Assembly: GCA_012800625.1 (NCBI GenBank)
Contig: JAAZIY010000315.1
Coordinates: 1-22,022, forward strand
Length of the DNA stretch: 22,022 nucleotides
Direction of reading: 5' to 3'
DNA from: Lentisphaerota bacterium
GTDB lineage: Bacteria > Verrucomicrobiota > Lentisphaeria > Oligosphaerales > Oligosphaeraceae
This document shows, piece after piece, positions 14,969 through 22,009 of the stretch (position 1 is the first letter of the stretch; each line of letters starts with the position of its first letter). The position numbers and the translations under genes are program-made. The notes under the pieces are model-generated. The model ran no database searches and had not been told where the DNA came from. It saw only the letters and a list, made by a program, of their open reading frames with translations.

Positions 14969-15064
14969 AGGTGAGTCCGATACAGACACTCTGGACATAT
15001 TTACAAAGAAATCTCAGGATTTCAAATTTTAATCTGCAGAGCAGACAGTCGGCTCACCTTTTTT
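14969..15064 (+). ncRNA. Candidate structured small RNA with U-tract terminator
   Basis: A closing stem pairs 14969-14980 (AGGTGAG, bulged T, CCGA) with 15049-15059 (TCGGCTCACCT): 11 bp with one bulge. Inside are three hairpins: CAGA/TCTG (14983-14986 with 14990-14993), GAAATC/GATTTC around TCAG (15008-15023), and TCTGC/GCAGA around AGA (15033-15045). Six T follow (15059-15064). The result is a cloverleaf-like fold of about 91 bases. It has no tRNA T-arm (GTTCGA) or tRNA-like spacing. It lies antisense to the 3' untranslated side of topA. Alternatives are a MITE-like element or a structured terminator. I cannot assign it to a known RNA family. Confidence 0.4.
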
Positions 15065-15089
15065 ATTTTAAACGAGTCAGCGCGGTATT

Positions 15090-17852
15090 TTATTCTCCTT
15101 TGTCTCTAGGCTCTATATATCTGCATTTAGGGAAGGCTGAGCAGCCCACAAAGGGTTTTCCTCTTCCCATGCGTTCGACCAGGGCGGCGCCGCAGTTCGG
15201 GCATTTACTGCCCTCGAGCTGCTTCACCTGCTTCGGCATTATGCCCAGTTCCTGGGCGTATTTGGCAAAATCCTTGATTTGTTCGGTATAATTACCCAGC
15301 ACCTTGCCCAGGGCGGCCACCTGGCGCTCGCTCAGGTCGGCTTTCAGCTCATATTGTCCACGCAGGGATTTAACAAACTCCTGGTCGTCAAAGACGCGTT
15401 TACCTTTGCCGCTGGGTTCTCGCCAGCTGCTGATCTGCTCTGAAAGCTCCAGCATTTTTTCAATTTTGGCGGCTTTCTGCGGGTCAGCCGCTTTGCTCTC
15501 GGGCTGGTCCCAGTGCAGTTCGGCGCAAAGCTCGGCGTAGTCCGGGATTTTCTTGGCGTATTTGGCTGCCAGCTTGGCCAGCACGGCGGTCTGCGCCTCG
15601 CTCAGCAGGCCGTCCTGGCTGGCTTGTTTATACAGGGAGGCGAAGAATTTGCCGTCGTCATAGCTGCGTCGGCCTCTTTTAACCGGCTCCTCCCATTCCA
15701 GCTTCTGCATCTGCTCGAAAAGTTTTGCCAAGGCCGGCCCCACCGTCACTGTTTTCTTTTCGCCTTTTTTCTCCCTGGCTTTCATGGTGGCTCTGACTTG
15801 TTCAAGCAAGCCGGCCTTCTGCAACTGCTCAGCAAAATGCGGGTGTTCGCCCTCGTACTTGCCCAGGGTGTTGAACAGCGCGGCCCACTGCCTAGCGCTG
15901 AGTTTGCCTTTTTCGCTGATCTGCGTGCATATGCTGCTGATAAACTTCTTGTCGTCATACACCCGCCGTCCCTTGGTTTCCGGCTCGTTGAACTCGAAGT
16001 CCTCCGGGAATAATTTCAACAGCAGTTGTTCCAGGTCTGGCATGGCGATGCTGCTTTCCGGCAGCATGGCGCCGGCTCCCAGCCATTGTTGCAACTGGTC
16101 GTTGAATTTTCTCAGCATCTCGATCCAGTCCAGGCTGCCCTCCTCGATTTTGTCCAAGTAGTCTTCCATTTCGGCGGTAAAGCCGATATTGAAGAGCTGC
16201 GGCATGCGCTGCACGAGGAAATCGCTTACCTGCATACCCAGCCCGCTGGGTCTCAGCAGGCTTTTTTCCTTGTTGACATAGTCCCGGTCCAATATGGTAT
16301 GTATGGTTGCCGCATAAGTGCTGGGTCGCCCCACCCCATTCTGTTCCAGGGCCTTCACCAGACTGGCCTCGCTGTAGCGATTGGGAGGGCTGGTGAAACA
16401 CTGCTCTTTGAGCAGTTCGAGCAGCTTGCAGGCCTGCCCTTCCTTGAGAGCCGGCAAGACGCCGCCGGACTGGTCAAGCTCGTCCTCCTCGCCCAGGTCC
16501 TTCATGCTATAGACTGCCAAGTAGCCGGCAAACAGAGTCTGCCTGGCGGCAGCGCGAAAGGTGCAAACCGTGCCGGCAGGCATCGGCGAATCGGGCTTGG
16601 AGGCCGCGTCTGGCTGCCAAACTAGCGTAGCCAAAGCACCCCCGCTGCTCTCTATTTCGATCACATGGTCCAGCTGCCTGGCCGCTGCCATCTGACTGGC
16701 CAGAAAACGGTTCCAGATAAGACGGTAGAGCCGCAGCTGTGGCCCGCTCAGATAAGCACTCAGGCTGTCGGGAGTACGGTTGATGTCGGTGGGTCGAATG
16801 GCCTCGTGAGCCTCCTGCGCGCTCTTGCGGGAACGGTAGACATTTGGCTTGGCCGGCAGATACTCCGGGCCGAAATTCTTTTTGACATATTCGGCAGCCT
16901 CTTGCTGTGCCTCGGCAGCGATATTGAAAGAGTCGGTACGCATATAGGTGATCAGGCCCACCGAGCCTTCCCCGCCACATTCGACGCCCTCGTAGAGCTC
17001 CTGGGCCAGGCGCATGGTTTGCGAGGTGCTGAGCTTCAGATGGCTGCCGGCAGCCTGTTGCAAAGTACTGGTGATGAAGGGAGGGGCCGCATTTTGACGG
17101 CGCGGGCTGGAACTCACCTTGGCCACCTGATGCCGTACACCCTCGCCCAGCAATGCCTCCTCGAGACGCAAGGCCCACTCCTGGTCAGGAATCAGGGCCT
17201 TCTCGGCATTGATGCGCGAAAGCTTGGTCTTGAGCTTGGTTTTAGGCTCGGAACACAGAAACATGGCCTCGAAATTCCAGTATTCCTGGGGCTCGAAAGC
17301 CAGTATTTCGCGTTCGCGCTCGACAATCAGGCCCAGGGCCACTGACTGCACGCGCCCGGCACTGGTGCCTTTGCCCACCTGCCTCCAGAGCAGCGGGCTG
17401 ACCTGATAGCCCACCAGGCGGTCCAGGATACGCCGGGCCTGCTGCGCATCAACCAGGTTGACGGCCAGCTCGCCTGGCTGCAGCAATGAGTTCTGTATGG
17501 CGTTTTTGGTGATTTCGTGAAAGGTGATGCGGTAAAACGGCGCCTGGCTAGACTCCTCGAGTATCTGTTTGAGATGCCAGGCAATGGCCTCGCCCTCACG
17601 GTCAGGGTCAGTGGCCAGATAGATTGCCTCGGCATCCTTGGCGGCGCTGCGCAACGCCTTCAAAACCTTTTTACCGTTGTTGGTAAGCTCGTAACTAGGA
17701 CGGAAATCGTCCTGCACATCCACCCCCAGCTCGCGCTGAGGGAGGTCGCGCACATGACCCATGGAGGCCAGCACCTGGCTGTTGCCGCCCAGAAATCTGC
17801 TTATCGTTCTTGCCTTGGCCGGTGACTCGACCACGACTAACTGCTTGCTCAT
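15090..17852 (-). CDS. topA: DNA topoisomerase I (type IA) with three tandem C-terminal repeats
   Basis: This 920-residue enzyme relaxes negative supercoils by cutting one strand through a 5'-phosphotyrosine. The TOPRIM domain opens it (LVVVESPAKARTI 5-17; TDPDREGEAIAWHLK 81-95 with the acidic DxDxE set). The catalytic tyrosine is Y303 in ITYMRTDS, and the EAHEAIRPTD and NGVGRPSTYA blocks are standard. After about residue 600 it departs from the usual layout. Three similar units (about 603-685, 704-785, 793-872) each carry a helix, then xEP...GRRxYDDxxF and LSxxQxAALxKLxxKY. One C4 zinc ribbon (C884, C887, C904, C910) ends the protein, where E. coli TopA has several zinc modules. ATG 17852 has AGGAG 8 bases upstream. 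An upstream TTG at 17879 is unlikely. Confidence 0.96.
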   Translation of the reverse strand: MSKQLVVVESPAKARTISRFLGGNSQVLASMGHVRDLPQRELGVDVQDDFRPSYELTNNGKKVLKALRSAAKDAEAIYLATDPDREGEAIAWHLKQILEESSQAPFYRITFHEITKNAIQNSLLQPGELAVNLVDAQQARRILDRLVGYQVSPLLWRQVGKGTSAGRVQSVALGLIVEREREILAFEPQEYWNFEAMFLCSEPKTKLKTKLSRINAEKALIPDQEWALRLEEALLGEGVRHQVAKVSSSPRRQNAAPPFITSTLQQAAGSHLKLSTSQTMRLAQELYEGVECGGEGSVGLITYMRTDSFNIAAEAQQEAAEYVKKNFGPEYLPAKPNVYRSRKSAQEAHEAIRPTDINRTPDSLSAYLSGPQLRLYRLIWNRFLASQMAAARQLDHVIEIESSGGALATLVWQPDAASKPDSPMPAGTVCTFRAAARQTLFAGYLAVYSMKDLGEEDELDQSGGVLPALKEGQACKLLELLKEQCFTSPPNRYSEASLVKALEQNGVGRPSTYAATIHTILDRDYVNKEKSLLRPSGLGMQVSDFLVQRMPQLFNIGFTAEMEDYLDKIEEGSLDWIEMLRKFNDQLQQWLGAGAMLPESSIAMPDLEQLLLKLFPEDFEFNEPETKGRRVYDDKKFISSICTQISEKGKLSARQWAALFNTLGKYEGEHPHFAEQLQKAGLLEQVRATMKAREKKGEKKTVTVGPALAKLFEQMQKLEWEEPVKRGRRSYDDGKFFASLYKQASQDGLLSEAQTAVLAKLAAKYAKKIPDYAELCAELHWDQPESKAADPQKAAKIEKMLELSEQISSWREPSGKGKRVFDDQEFVKSLRGQYELKADLSERQVAALGKVLGNYTEQIKDFAKYAQELGIMPKQVKQLEGSKCPNCGAALVERMGRGKPFVGCSAFPKCRYIEPRDKGE

Positions 17853-17895
17853 TGATGATGCTCCTAATGCTAATGGCATAAATAATGCCGTAAAA

Positions 17896-17925
17896 TATAT
17901 ACGCTGAAAACAAAATCAGCGCCAA
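17896..17925 (-). promoter_or_regulatory. Weak candidate promoter for topA
   Basis: On the - strand, TTGGCG (17925-17920), an 18-base spacer and TATATA (17901-17896) would start RNA near 17889. That gives a leader of about 36 bases holding a small hairpin GGCAT/ATGCC (17875-17879 with 17885-17889). Match to consensus is only partial. Confidence 0.28.
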
Positions 17926-17970
17926 TTACGAAAAAAAAGTTAATTCGCTTCTACCTTGCTATGCTTTGCT

Positions 17971-18063
17971 GAGCCTTAGTGTATCTTAGTGTATCTTCGT
18001 GTGTCTTAGTGCCCTCCCCCTTCGCGCGCCTTCGTGGTTCAAGGGCTTTATAGACAGGCTCTA
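17971..18063 (+). repeat. Family 1 composite repeat, copy 7 (most complete)
   Basis: Units at exact 10-base spacing (GAGCCTTAGT, GTATCTTAGT, GTATCTTCGT, GTGTCTTAGT) lead to GCCCTCCCCC, TTCGCGCGCCTTCGTGG, and TTCAAGGGCTTTATAGACAG GCT. It fills most of the 208-base gap between dprA and topA, and its last bases are the dprA stop codon (CTA on the +, TAG on the -). Confidence 0.82.
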
Positions 18064-19206
18064 GTCCTCCTGCAGCTCCACCTTTTTATTGGGGATGCGC
18101 TGCACTCTTTTGCCTGGCAGCTGCCTAAGCACCTGCTTGATTTCCATGATAAGCAGGCTGCCCAGTATCTTCGAGGGCGGCTCAGGGCATTGCGCCAGAA
18201 GATCATCGATACCGGGCTTCTCCTCGCCGATTTTTTGCCAGATATCATATTCCAGGCTGCTTAGCAACACGGTTTGCTCCCTGGCCTCGTCGGCGGCCTG
18301 CTCAGCCGCCTTGATCTGCAAATTGGGCAGCATGGAGAACTCCTCCTGCACATCCAGGAAGGTCTCCACCAGCCTGGCACCGTCGCGCAGCAAGTTGTGG
18401 CAGCCTCTGGAAAAGGGGCTGTCGGCCCGGCCAGGCACGGCAAACACACTGCGGTTTTGCGCCACCGCCTGGCCGGCAGTAATCAAGCTGCCGGAGTAGA
18501 GGCCAGCCTCCACCACCAGCGTGCCTTTGCTCATGCCCGAGATAATGCGGTTACGCATGGGAAAATTGCGCTTGTCCGGCGGCTGCTGCAAAGGGAACTC
18601 GGAGACCACGGCCCCGCCAGCGGCACAGATTTGCTCGGCCAGCCCCTGGTTTTCCGGCGGATACAGGCGGCACAGGCCGCTGCCGATAACCGCGACGGTA
18701 CAGCCGCCAGCCTGCACCACGGCTCGATGGGCGGCGGTGTCAATGCCGCGCGCCAGTCCGGAAACCACCGTCCAGCCGGCGCAGGCCGCCGCCGCTGCCA
18801 GGGAGGCGGCCATCTGCAAGCCGTAGTTGGAGGTGTGCCTGGAGCCAACTATGGCCAGGCTCTGCCGGCAACGCTGCAGTGCCTCAAGCTCGCCGCGCAC
18901 ATATAGGCAGATAGGCGGGTCGTAGATTTCCTTCAGCAAGGCTGGATAGGCGGCGTCCTCCTGGGTGACGATGTAGACCCCGGCCGCCTGCGCCAGGCGC
19001 AGCTCCGCCTCAAGATCGCAATGCTTCTGCCAGTTGCGTATCACTGAAGCCAGGCGCGCACCTATGCCGGGAACACGCAGCAGCGCCGACTCCGGCCTGG
19101 AAAAAATCTCTTCCGCGCTGGCAAAACAAGCCAGCAGCTGTTTCACTTTGCCCGGCCCTATGCCAGGCAGCAAATTCAGGATGAGATAGGCGGCCCTGGT
19201 ATCCAT
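18061..19206 (-). CDS. dprA: DNA-processing protein DprA (Smf)
   Basis: This 381-residue protein loads RecA onto incoming single-stranded DNA in natural transformation and is also widespread in bacteria not known to be competent. An N-terminal helix-hairpin-helix region comes first (LLPGIGPGKVKQLLACF, LLRVPGIGARLASVI). The Rossmann-like DprA domain follows, with SLAIVGSRHTSNYG, GWTVVSGLARGIDTAAHRAV, NFPMRNRIISGMSKGTLVVEA and the SGSLITAGQAVAQNRSVFAVPG block. A C-terminal winged helix (about 325-375, EYDIWQKIGEEKPGIDDLL...) ends it. ATG 19206 has GGGA 7 bases upstream; TTG 19224 is an in-frame alternative. It is followed by topA, a frequent pairing. The stop codon is embedded in a repeat element. 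Confidence 0.95.
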   Translation of the reverse strand: MDTRAAYLILNLLPGIGPGKVKQLLACFASAEEIFSRPESALLRVPGIGARLASVIRNWQKHCDLEAELRLAQAAGVYIVTQEDAAYPALLKEIYDPPICLYVRGELEALQRCRQSLAIVGSRHTSNYGLQMAASLAAAAACAGWTVVSGLARGIDTAAHRAVVQAGGCTVAVIGSGLCRLYPPENQGLAEQICAAGGAVVSEFPLQQPPDKRNFPMRNRIISGMSKGTLVVEAGLYSGSLITAGQAVAQNRSVFAVPGRADSPFSRGCHNLLRDGARLVETFLDVQEEFSMLPNLQIKAAEQAADEAREQTVLLSSLEYDIWQKIGEEKPGIDDLLAQCPEPPSKILGSLLIMEIKQVLRQLPGKRVQRIPNKKVELQED

Positions 19207-19305
19207 GACTAAATCCCGCGACAAAATGGCTCTGGGGTTTTACCATAATGCGCCGGCACAATATTTCCCGCCCTTGCGGCAACATTCCTAAAGACGCCTA
19301 AAAAC

Positions 19306-19360
19306 GGGGGAGAGGACACCAAGACACACCAAGACTCACTAAGACACACTAAGTCAAACC
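19306..19360 (-). repeat. Family 1 repeat, copy 8 (reverse): four exact 10-bp units
   Basis: On the + strand, GGGGGAGAGGACACC is followed by AAGACACACC, AAGACTCACT, AAGACACACT and AAGTCAAACC at exact 10-base spacing (19321-19360). On the - strand this reads as CTTAGTGTGT-type units followed by the C-rich stretch. It lies between the divergent dprA and HTH-EIIA genes, upstream of the promoter at 19402. Confidence 0.8.
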
Positions 19361-19401
19361 AGCCTATTTTAAGTAAAAAGCAAAAAAAGCTCGATTGTAG
19401 T

Positions 19402-19430
19402 TTGACAGAGGCATAAAGACGTATTATTGT
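19402..19430 (+). promoter_or_regulatory. Strong sigma-70-type promoter for the HTH-EIIA gene
   Basis: A perfect -35 TTGACA (19402-19407), a 17-base spacer and TATTGT (19425-19430). Transcription would begin near 19437 and give a leader of about 70 bases before the ATG at 19506. Confidence 0.65.
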
Positions 19431-19505
19431 CTAATGAGTAACCGATTTTGTGTGTTTTGTCTTAATTTGTCACCTTTCAACCAATTTCATGCAGGAGGCT
19501 TTATC

Positions 19506-20222
19506 ATGATTTTAACCTTAAAAGAGCTGGCGGAGTATCTCCGCGTCAACGAGCGCACCATTTTGCGCATGTTGAAGACCGGCAAGATTCAGGGTGCCAA
19601 GATAGGCGGTCAATGGCGTTTCAACGGCAGTCAGATCGACCGTGTTTTTTTCCCTTCCACTCCCATAGACGAGGATGACGAGGATATGCCGATGTCGGTT
19701 TTGACCCGTCCTCACATCGGCATCCCTGTCAGCCGCCTGATGAACGAGGAGCGCATCATTCTCGACATGAAGGCGAGCAATATCGAGGAGGCCATCGCCG
19801 AGCTTACCGACCCGCGTTTCTTTTTCGGCCTGGTGCTCGATGTGCTGGACCTGCGTGAAAAATGCATGGCCCGCGAGAACGTGCTAAGCACCGGCATAGG
19901 CAACGGCATCGCCATACCACACCCGCGCGACCCGATCACCACGCTGCGCGCACCGGGCAGCGTCATCTACGGCTACTCGAAACAGGGCATTGACTTCAAG
20001 GCCCCCGACGGCAACCCGGTGCATACCTTCTTCCTTATCTGCAGCCAGAACATCGAGCTGCATCTGCACCTGATGGGCTGCATGGCCAGACTGCTGAAAA
20101 ACGATGATTTCGTTAATGCGCTGCCCAGCTGCGAAAACAATGGCGATATCATCAAGCTGGTGATGGAGCAGGAGAGAGACGAGTTCATGCGCCTCAGCGG
20201 AAACGACGACAACAGCCAGTAA
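19506..20222 (+). CDS. Excisionase-type HTH fused to PTS EIIA (fructose/Ntr type) domain
   Basis: This 238-residue protein has a MerR/excisionase-like DNA-binding domain at residues 1-50 (LTLKELAEYLRVNERTILRMLKTGKIQGAKIGGQWRF). An acidic linker (STPIDEDDEDMP, 51-62) follows, then a PTS EIIA type-2 domain (about 75-225). The phosphorylatable histidine is H139 in GIAIPHPR, and HTFFLICSQNIELHLHLMGCMARLL matches the family's second conserved region. It therefore looks able to read the phosphorylation state of a PTS relay and change DNA binding, but no EI, HPr or permease gene is nearby. I know this fusion type mainly from Planctomycetes and Lentisphaerae. ATG 19506 has AGGAGG 8-9 bases upstream. 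The upstream in-frame ATG at 19434 would begin at the transcription start, so it is unlikely. Confidence 0.9.
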   Translation: MILTLKELAEYLRVNERTILRMLKTGKIQGAKIGGQWRFNGSQIDRVFFPSTPIDEDDEDMPMSVLTRPHIGIPVSRLMNEERIILDMKASNIEEAIAELTDPRFFFGLVLDVLDLREKCMARENVLSTGIGNGIAIPHPRDPITTLRAPGSVIYGYSKQGIDFKAPDGNPVHTFFLICSQNIELHLHLMGCMARLLKNDDFVNALPSCENNGDIIKLVMEQERDEFMRLSGNDDNSQ

Positions 20223-20235
20223 TTATGCCGTGCTG

Positions 20236-20280
20236 AGCTTTTGGCCATGTAGCCATACTGGGGCTGATTGGCCAAAAGCT
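20236..20280. terminator. Hairpin between convergent genes, probable bidirectional terminator
   Basis: AGCTTTTGGCCA (20236-20247) pairs perfectly with TGGCCAAAAGCT (20269-20280), 12 bp, loop 21 bases with a nested AGCC/GGCT. It starts 14 bases after the HTH-EIIA stop and overlaps the stop codon of the opposing DUF362 gene. The arms themselves supply the short T- and A-runs; there is no long T-tract, so the strength is uncertain. Confidence 0.55.
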
Positions 20281-21502
20281 ATCGTTTTCGCATAAAAGCG
20301 ACTATTTTACCCAGCAGCCTGGTGCCGATGTCGGCAATATTTCGAAAGTCTAGCAGCCTCCCCAGACCGCTTTTCTTTAGGTCTATGGCTTTCACTGGGC
20401 AGAACTCGTGACAGCAATAGCATCTGATGCAAGTCATGCTGTTCAATTCTTTTCCGGGCGGCATTTTGGGGTCTATGGCTGCCGGCTGCACGGGGCAGCC
20501 TTTGGCGCAGCGCAGGCACATAATGCACAGCTCCCGGTTGATCTGCGGCCTGGGCGCAACCTGCCTTCTCAGCCAGCGCAGCCAGGCTGCCGGCAATGGC
20601 AGTATGCGCATGATATTAACCGGGGCTTTCACCAGTTTGAAATCGAGCAGCCGCATATTTTCGGGGCGCTCGCCGCAGACATTTATTTCCTCCAGCCTGG
20701 TTGCGCCGTAGCCGGCTCTGCGAGCCGCCATATTAAGCGGGTTGCGCTCCGGATCCAGGCCGATCAGGTGGCAGGCGAGCACATCGAGCGCTGCCAGGTC
20801 TGCGCTGGCCATGAGTGCGCCCAGTTTTCTGGGCTGTCCGCCGCTGGGCCCCTCGCCCTCCATGGCGACGATGCCGTCCATGATGGCCAGGGTCGGTTTT
20901 GCCAGCCGATTGATGTCCAGCATCAGATCAGCGAGATGCTCGCGGTTCTGAAAGCGAAAATGATATTGCCCCTTAGCCGAGCCGGGTATCAAGCCGTATT
21001 GGTTCTTCAGCGCCCCGGTATAGGCCATCTGCACATGGGTTTTAAGCTTGGGCAGGGAGATAAGCACCTGGCAGTCGAGCAGGTGTCTGCTCAACGCCAC
21101 ACGCTTGCCAATGCGGTTTTCCAGGTTTTCAAAGACGCTAGTCTCCTTGAACAGCAGCGCCTCGGCCCCCTCCTCCTCAATGACTTTAGCCATGCCGCAG
21201 GCCTTCAGGTTGGTAAGGGTGTCCCCCACCCCGGGTCCGTCGCCCACACAGGCTATGCCGCCGGCCTCCTTCACCAGGCGTATAACGCCGCGCAGCAGCT
21301 CCGGATGCGTAGTGACCGCCTGTTCCGGCCTGGCCGGCGCCAGCAGATTAACCTTCAGCAAAACCCGCTGGCCAGGGCGCACAAAGGCAGACATGCCGCC
21401 CAGTGGACGCAAAAGCTCCCGCAGTGCAGCCAGCAGCGCCTCAAAATCGTCATAGCTTTCCAGCCGGGCCAGGCTGACGGTGGAGCCTCCATTGTTTTCC
21501 AT
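20279..21502 (-). CDS. DUF362 protein with C-terminal two-cluster ferredoxin domain
   Basis: This 407-residue protein has a DUF362 domain (about 40-300). Recognisable blocks are VLLKVNLLAPARPEQAVTTHPELLRGVIRLVKEAG, VGDGPGVGDT, LISLPKLKTHVQMAYTGALKNQYGLIPG and TLAIMDGIVAMEGEGPSGGQPRKLG. The C-terminus has two [4Fe-4S] motifs, CIMCLRCAKGCP and CIRCYCCHEFCP, each CxxCxxCxxxCP, so it probably carries electrons. The substrate of DUF362 proteins is unknown. ATG 21502 has AAAGG upstream and lies 1 base after the stop of the membrane-protein gene, so the two are translationally coupled. Confidence 0.9.
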   Translation of the reverse strand: MENNGGSTVSLARLESYDDFEALLAALRELLRPLGGMSAFVRPGQRVLLKVNLLAPARPEQAVTTHPELLRGVIRLVKEAGGIACVGDGPGVGDTLTNLKACGMAKVIEEEGAEALLFKETSVFENLENRIGKRVALSRHLLDCQVLISLPKLKTHVQMAYTGALKNQYGLIPGSAKGQYHFRFQNREHLADLMLDINRLAKPTLAIMDGIVAMEGEGPSGGQPRKLGALMASADLAALDVLACHLIGLDPERNPLNMAARRAGYGATRLEEINVCGERPENMRLLDFKLVKAPVNIMRILPLPAAWLRWLRRQVAPRPQINRELCIMCLRCAKGCPVQPAAIDPKMPPGKELNSMTCIRCYCCHEFCPVKAIDLKKSGLGRLLDFRNIADIGTRLLGKIVAFMRKR

Positions 21503-21503
21503 T

Positions 21504-21932
21504 TCAGCCTTTCTTCGTTTTGCGCCGCAGTGGCTTGCTAATAAGAGTTAAAACACAGGCCGCCAAAGCATAGCCCAGACAGCCGGCGAGCAAATGGCAG
21601 ATAAACTCGGCAGGCAAAAACGCAGTGAGCGCCCCGGGCAAAAGCGGCGGCAGCCAAGGACGGAAAAGACCGGACAGCAAAAGCCCGGCAGCCAAGGCGC
21701 TGCCCAGGCAGACAAGCACGCCAAAAAGCCAAAAAAGCAGCTTGGTCAAATATACCACGAGACAGAGGCAAAGCAAAAACAGACTGGCCATGAGCAGATA
21801 TTTCCACCAGTCCTGACGCCAGTTGAAGGCGCCGCGGTCTAATTCCAGCAGGCGCAACTGCTCCAAATCAAGCACCGGGCGCGCCGCGGCAGGGATGGAA
21901 GCGTCGACAGGCTCGGACTCCGCCGCAAGCAC
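21504..21932 (-). CDS. Small membrane protein, unassigned
   Basis: This 142-residue protein is of unrecognised family. Residues 1-40 are soluble, with a Pro/Ala/Glu-rich stretch and the segment DLEQLRLLELDRGAFNWRQDWW. About three to four hydrophobic segments follow (about 45-68 and 70-90, then about 105-132), ending in a basic tail (KPLRRKTKKG). The start is uncertain. GTG 21932 has no clear ribosome-binding site, and the frame stays open upstream to a TAA at 22008-22010 without an ATG. It is coupled to the DUF362/ferredoxin gene downstream (1-base gap), which suggests it could anchor or partner that protein at the membrane. This is inference from context only. Confidence 0.65.
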   Translation of the reverse strand: MLAAESEPVDASIPAAARPVLDLEQLRLLELDRGAFNWRQDWWKYLLMASLFLLCLCLVVYLTKLLFWLFGVLVCLGSALAAGLLLSGLFRPWLPPLLPGALTAFLPAEFICHLLAGCLGYALAACVLTLISKPLRRKTKKG

Positions 21933-21976
21933 AGTGTCAGACTGCGTCTCAGAGGCACGCGCCGGAATGACAAAAG

Positions 21977-22009
21977 GCTTCTGTTTCTTAGGAAACAGAA
22001 GCTTTTTTT
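21977..22009 (+). terminator. Rho-independent-type hairpin with 7-T tract
   Basis: GCTTCTGTTTC (21977-21987), loop TTAG, GAAACAGAAGC (21992-22002), then seven T (22003-22009). The T-tract reads as a + strand terminator, although no + strand gene ends nearby. On the - strand the hairpin follows a TAA at 22008-22010 and is followed by CTTTTG, so it may end a gene lying beyond the right edge. Confidence 0.6.

Noticed and set aside
14969..15059. Possible tRNA gene at the cloverleaf-like fold
   Set aside because: The 17 bases before the 3' strand of the outer 7-bp stem do not form a T-arm, GTTCGA is absent and the arm spacing is wrong.
16026..17345. Long open frames on both strands inside topA
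   Set aside because: TopA conserved motifs run through the whole stretch in one - strand frame. The others are codon-bias shadows.
17971..18063. Possible CRISPR array
   Set aside because: The repeated unit is only 10 bp and directly contiguous, with no unique spacers and no cas genes in the window.
20408..21541. 377-codon open frame on the + strand opposite the DUF362 gene
   Set aside because: It is the antisense frame of a well-recognised gene with two ferredoxin motifs. Its own translation has no recognisable domain or ribosome-binding site.
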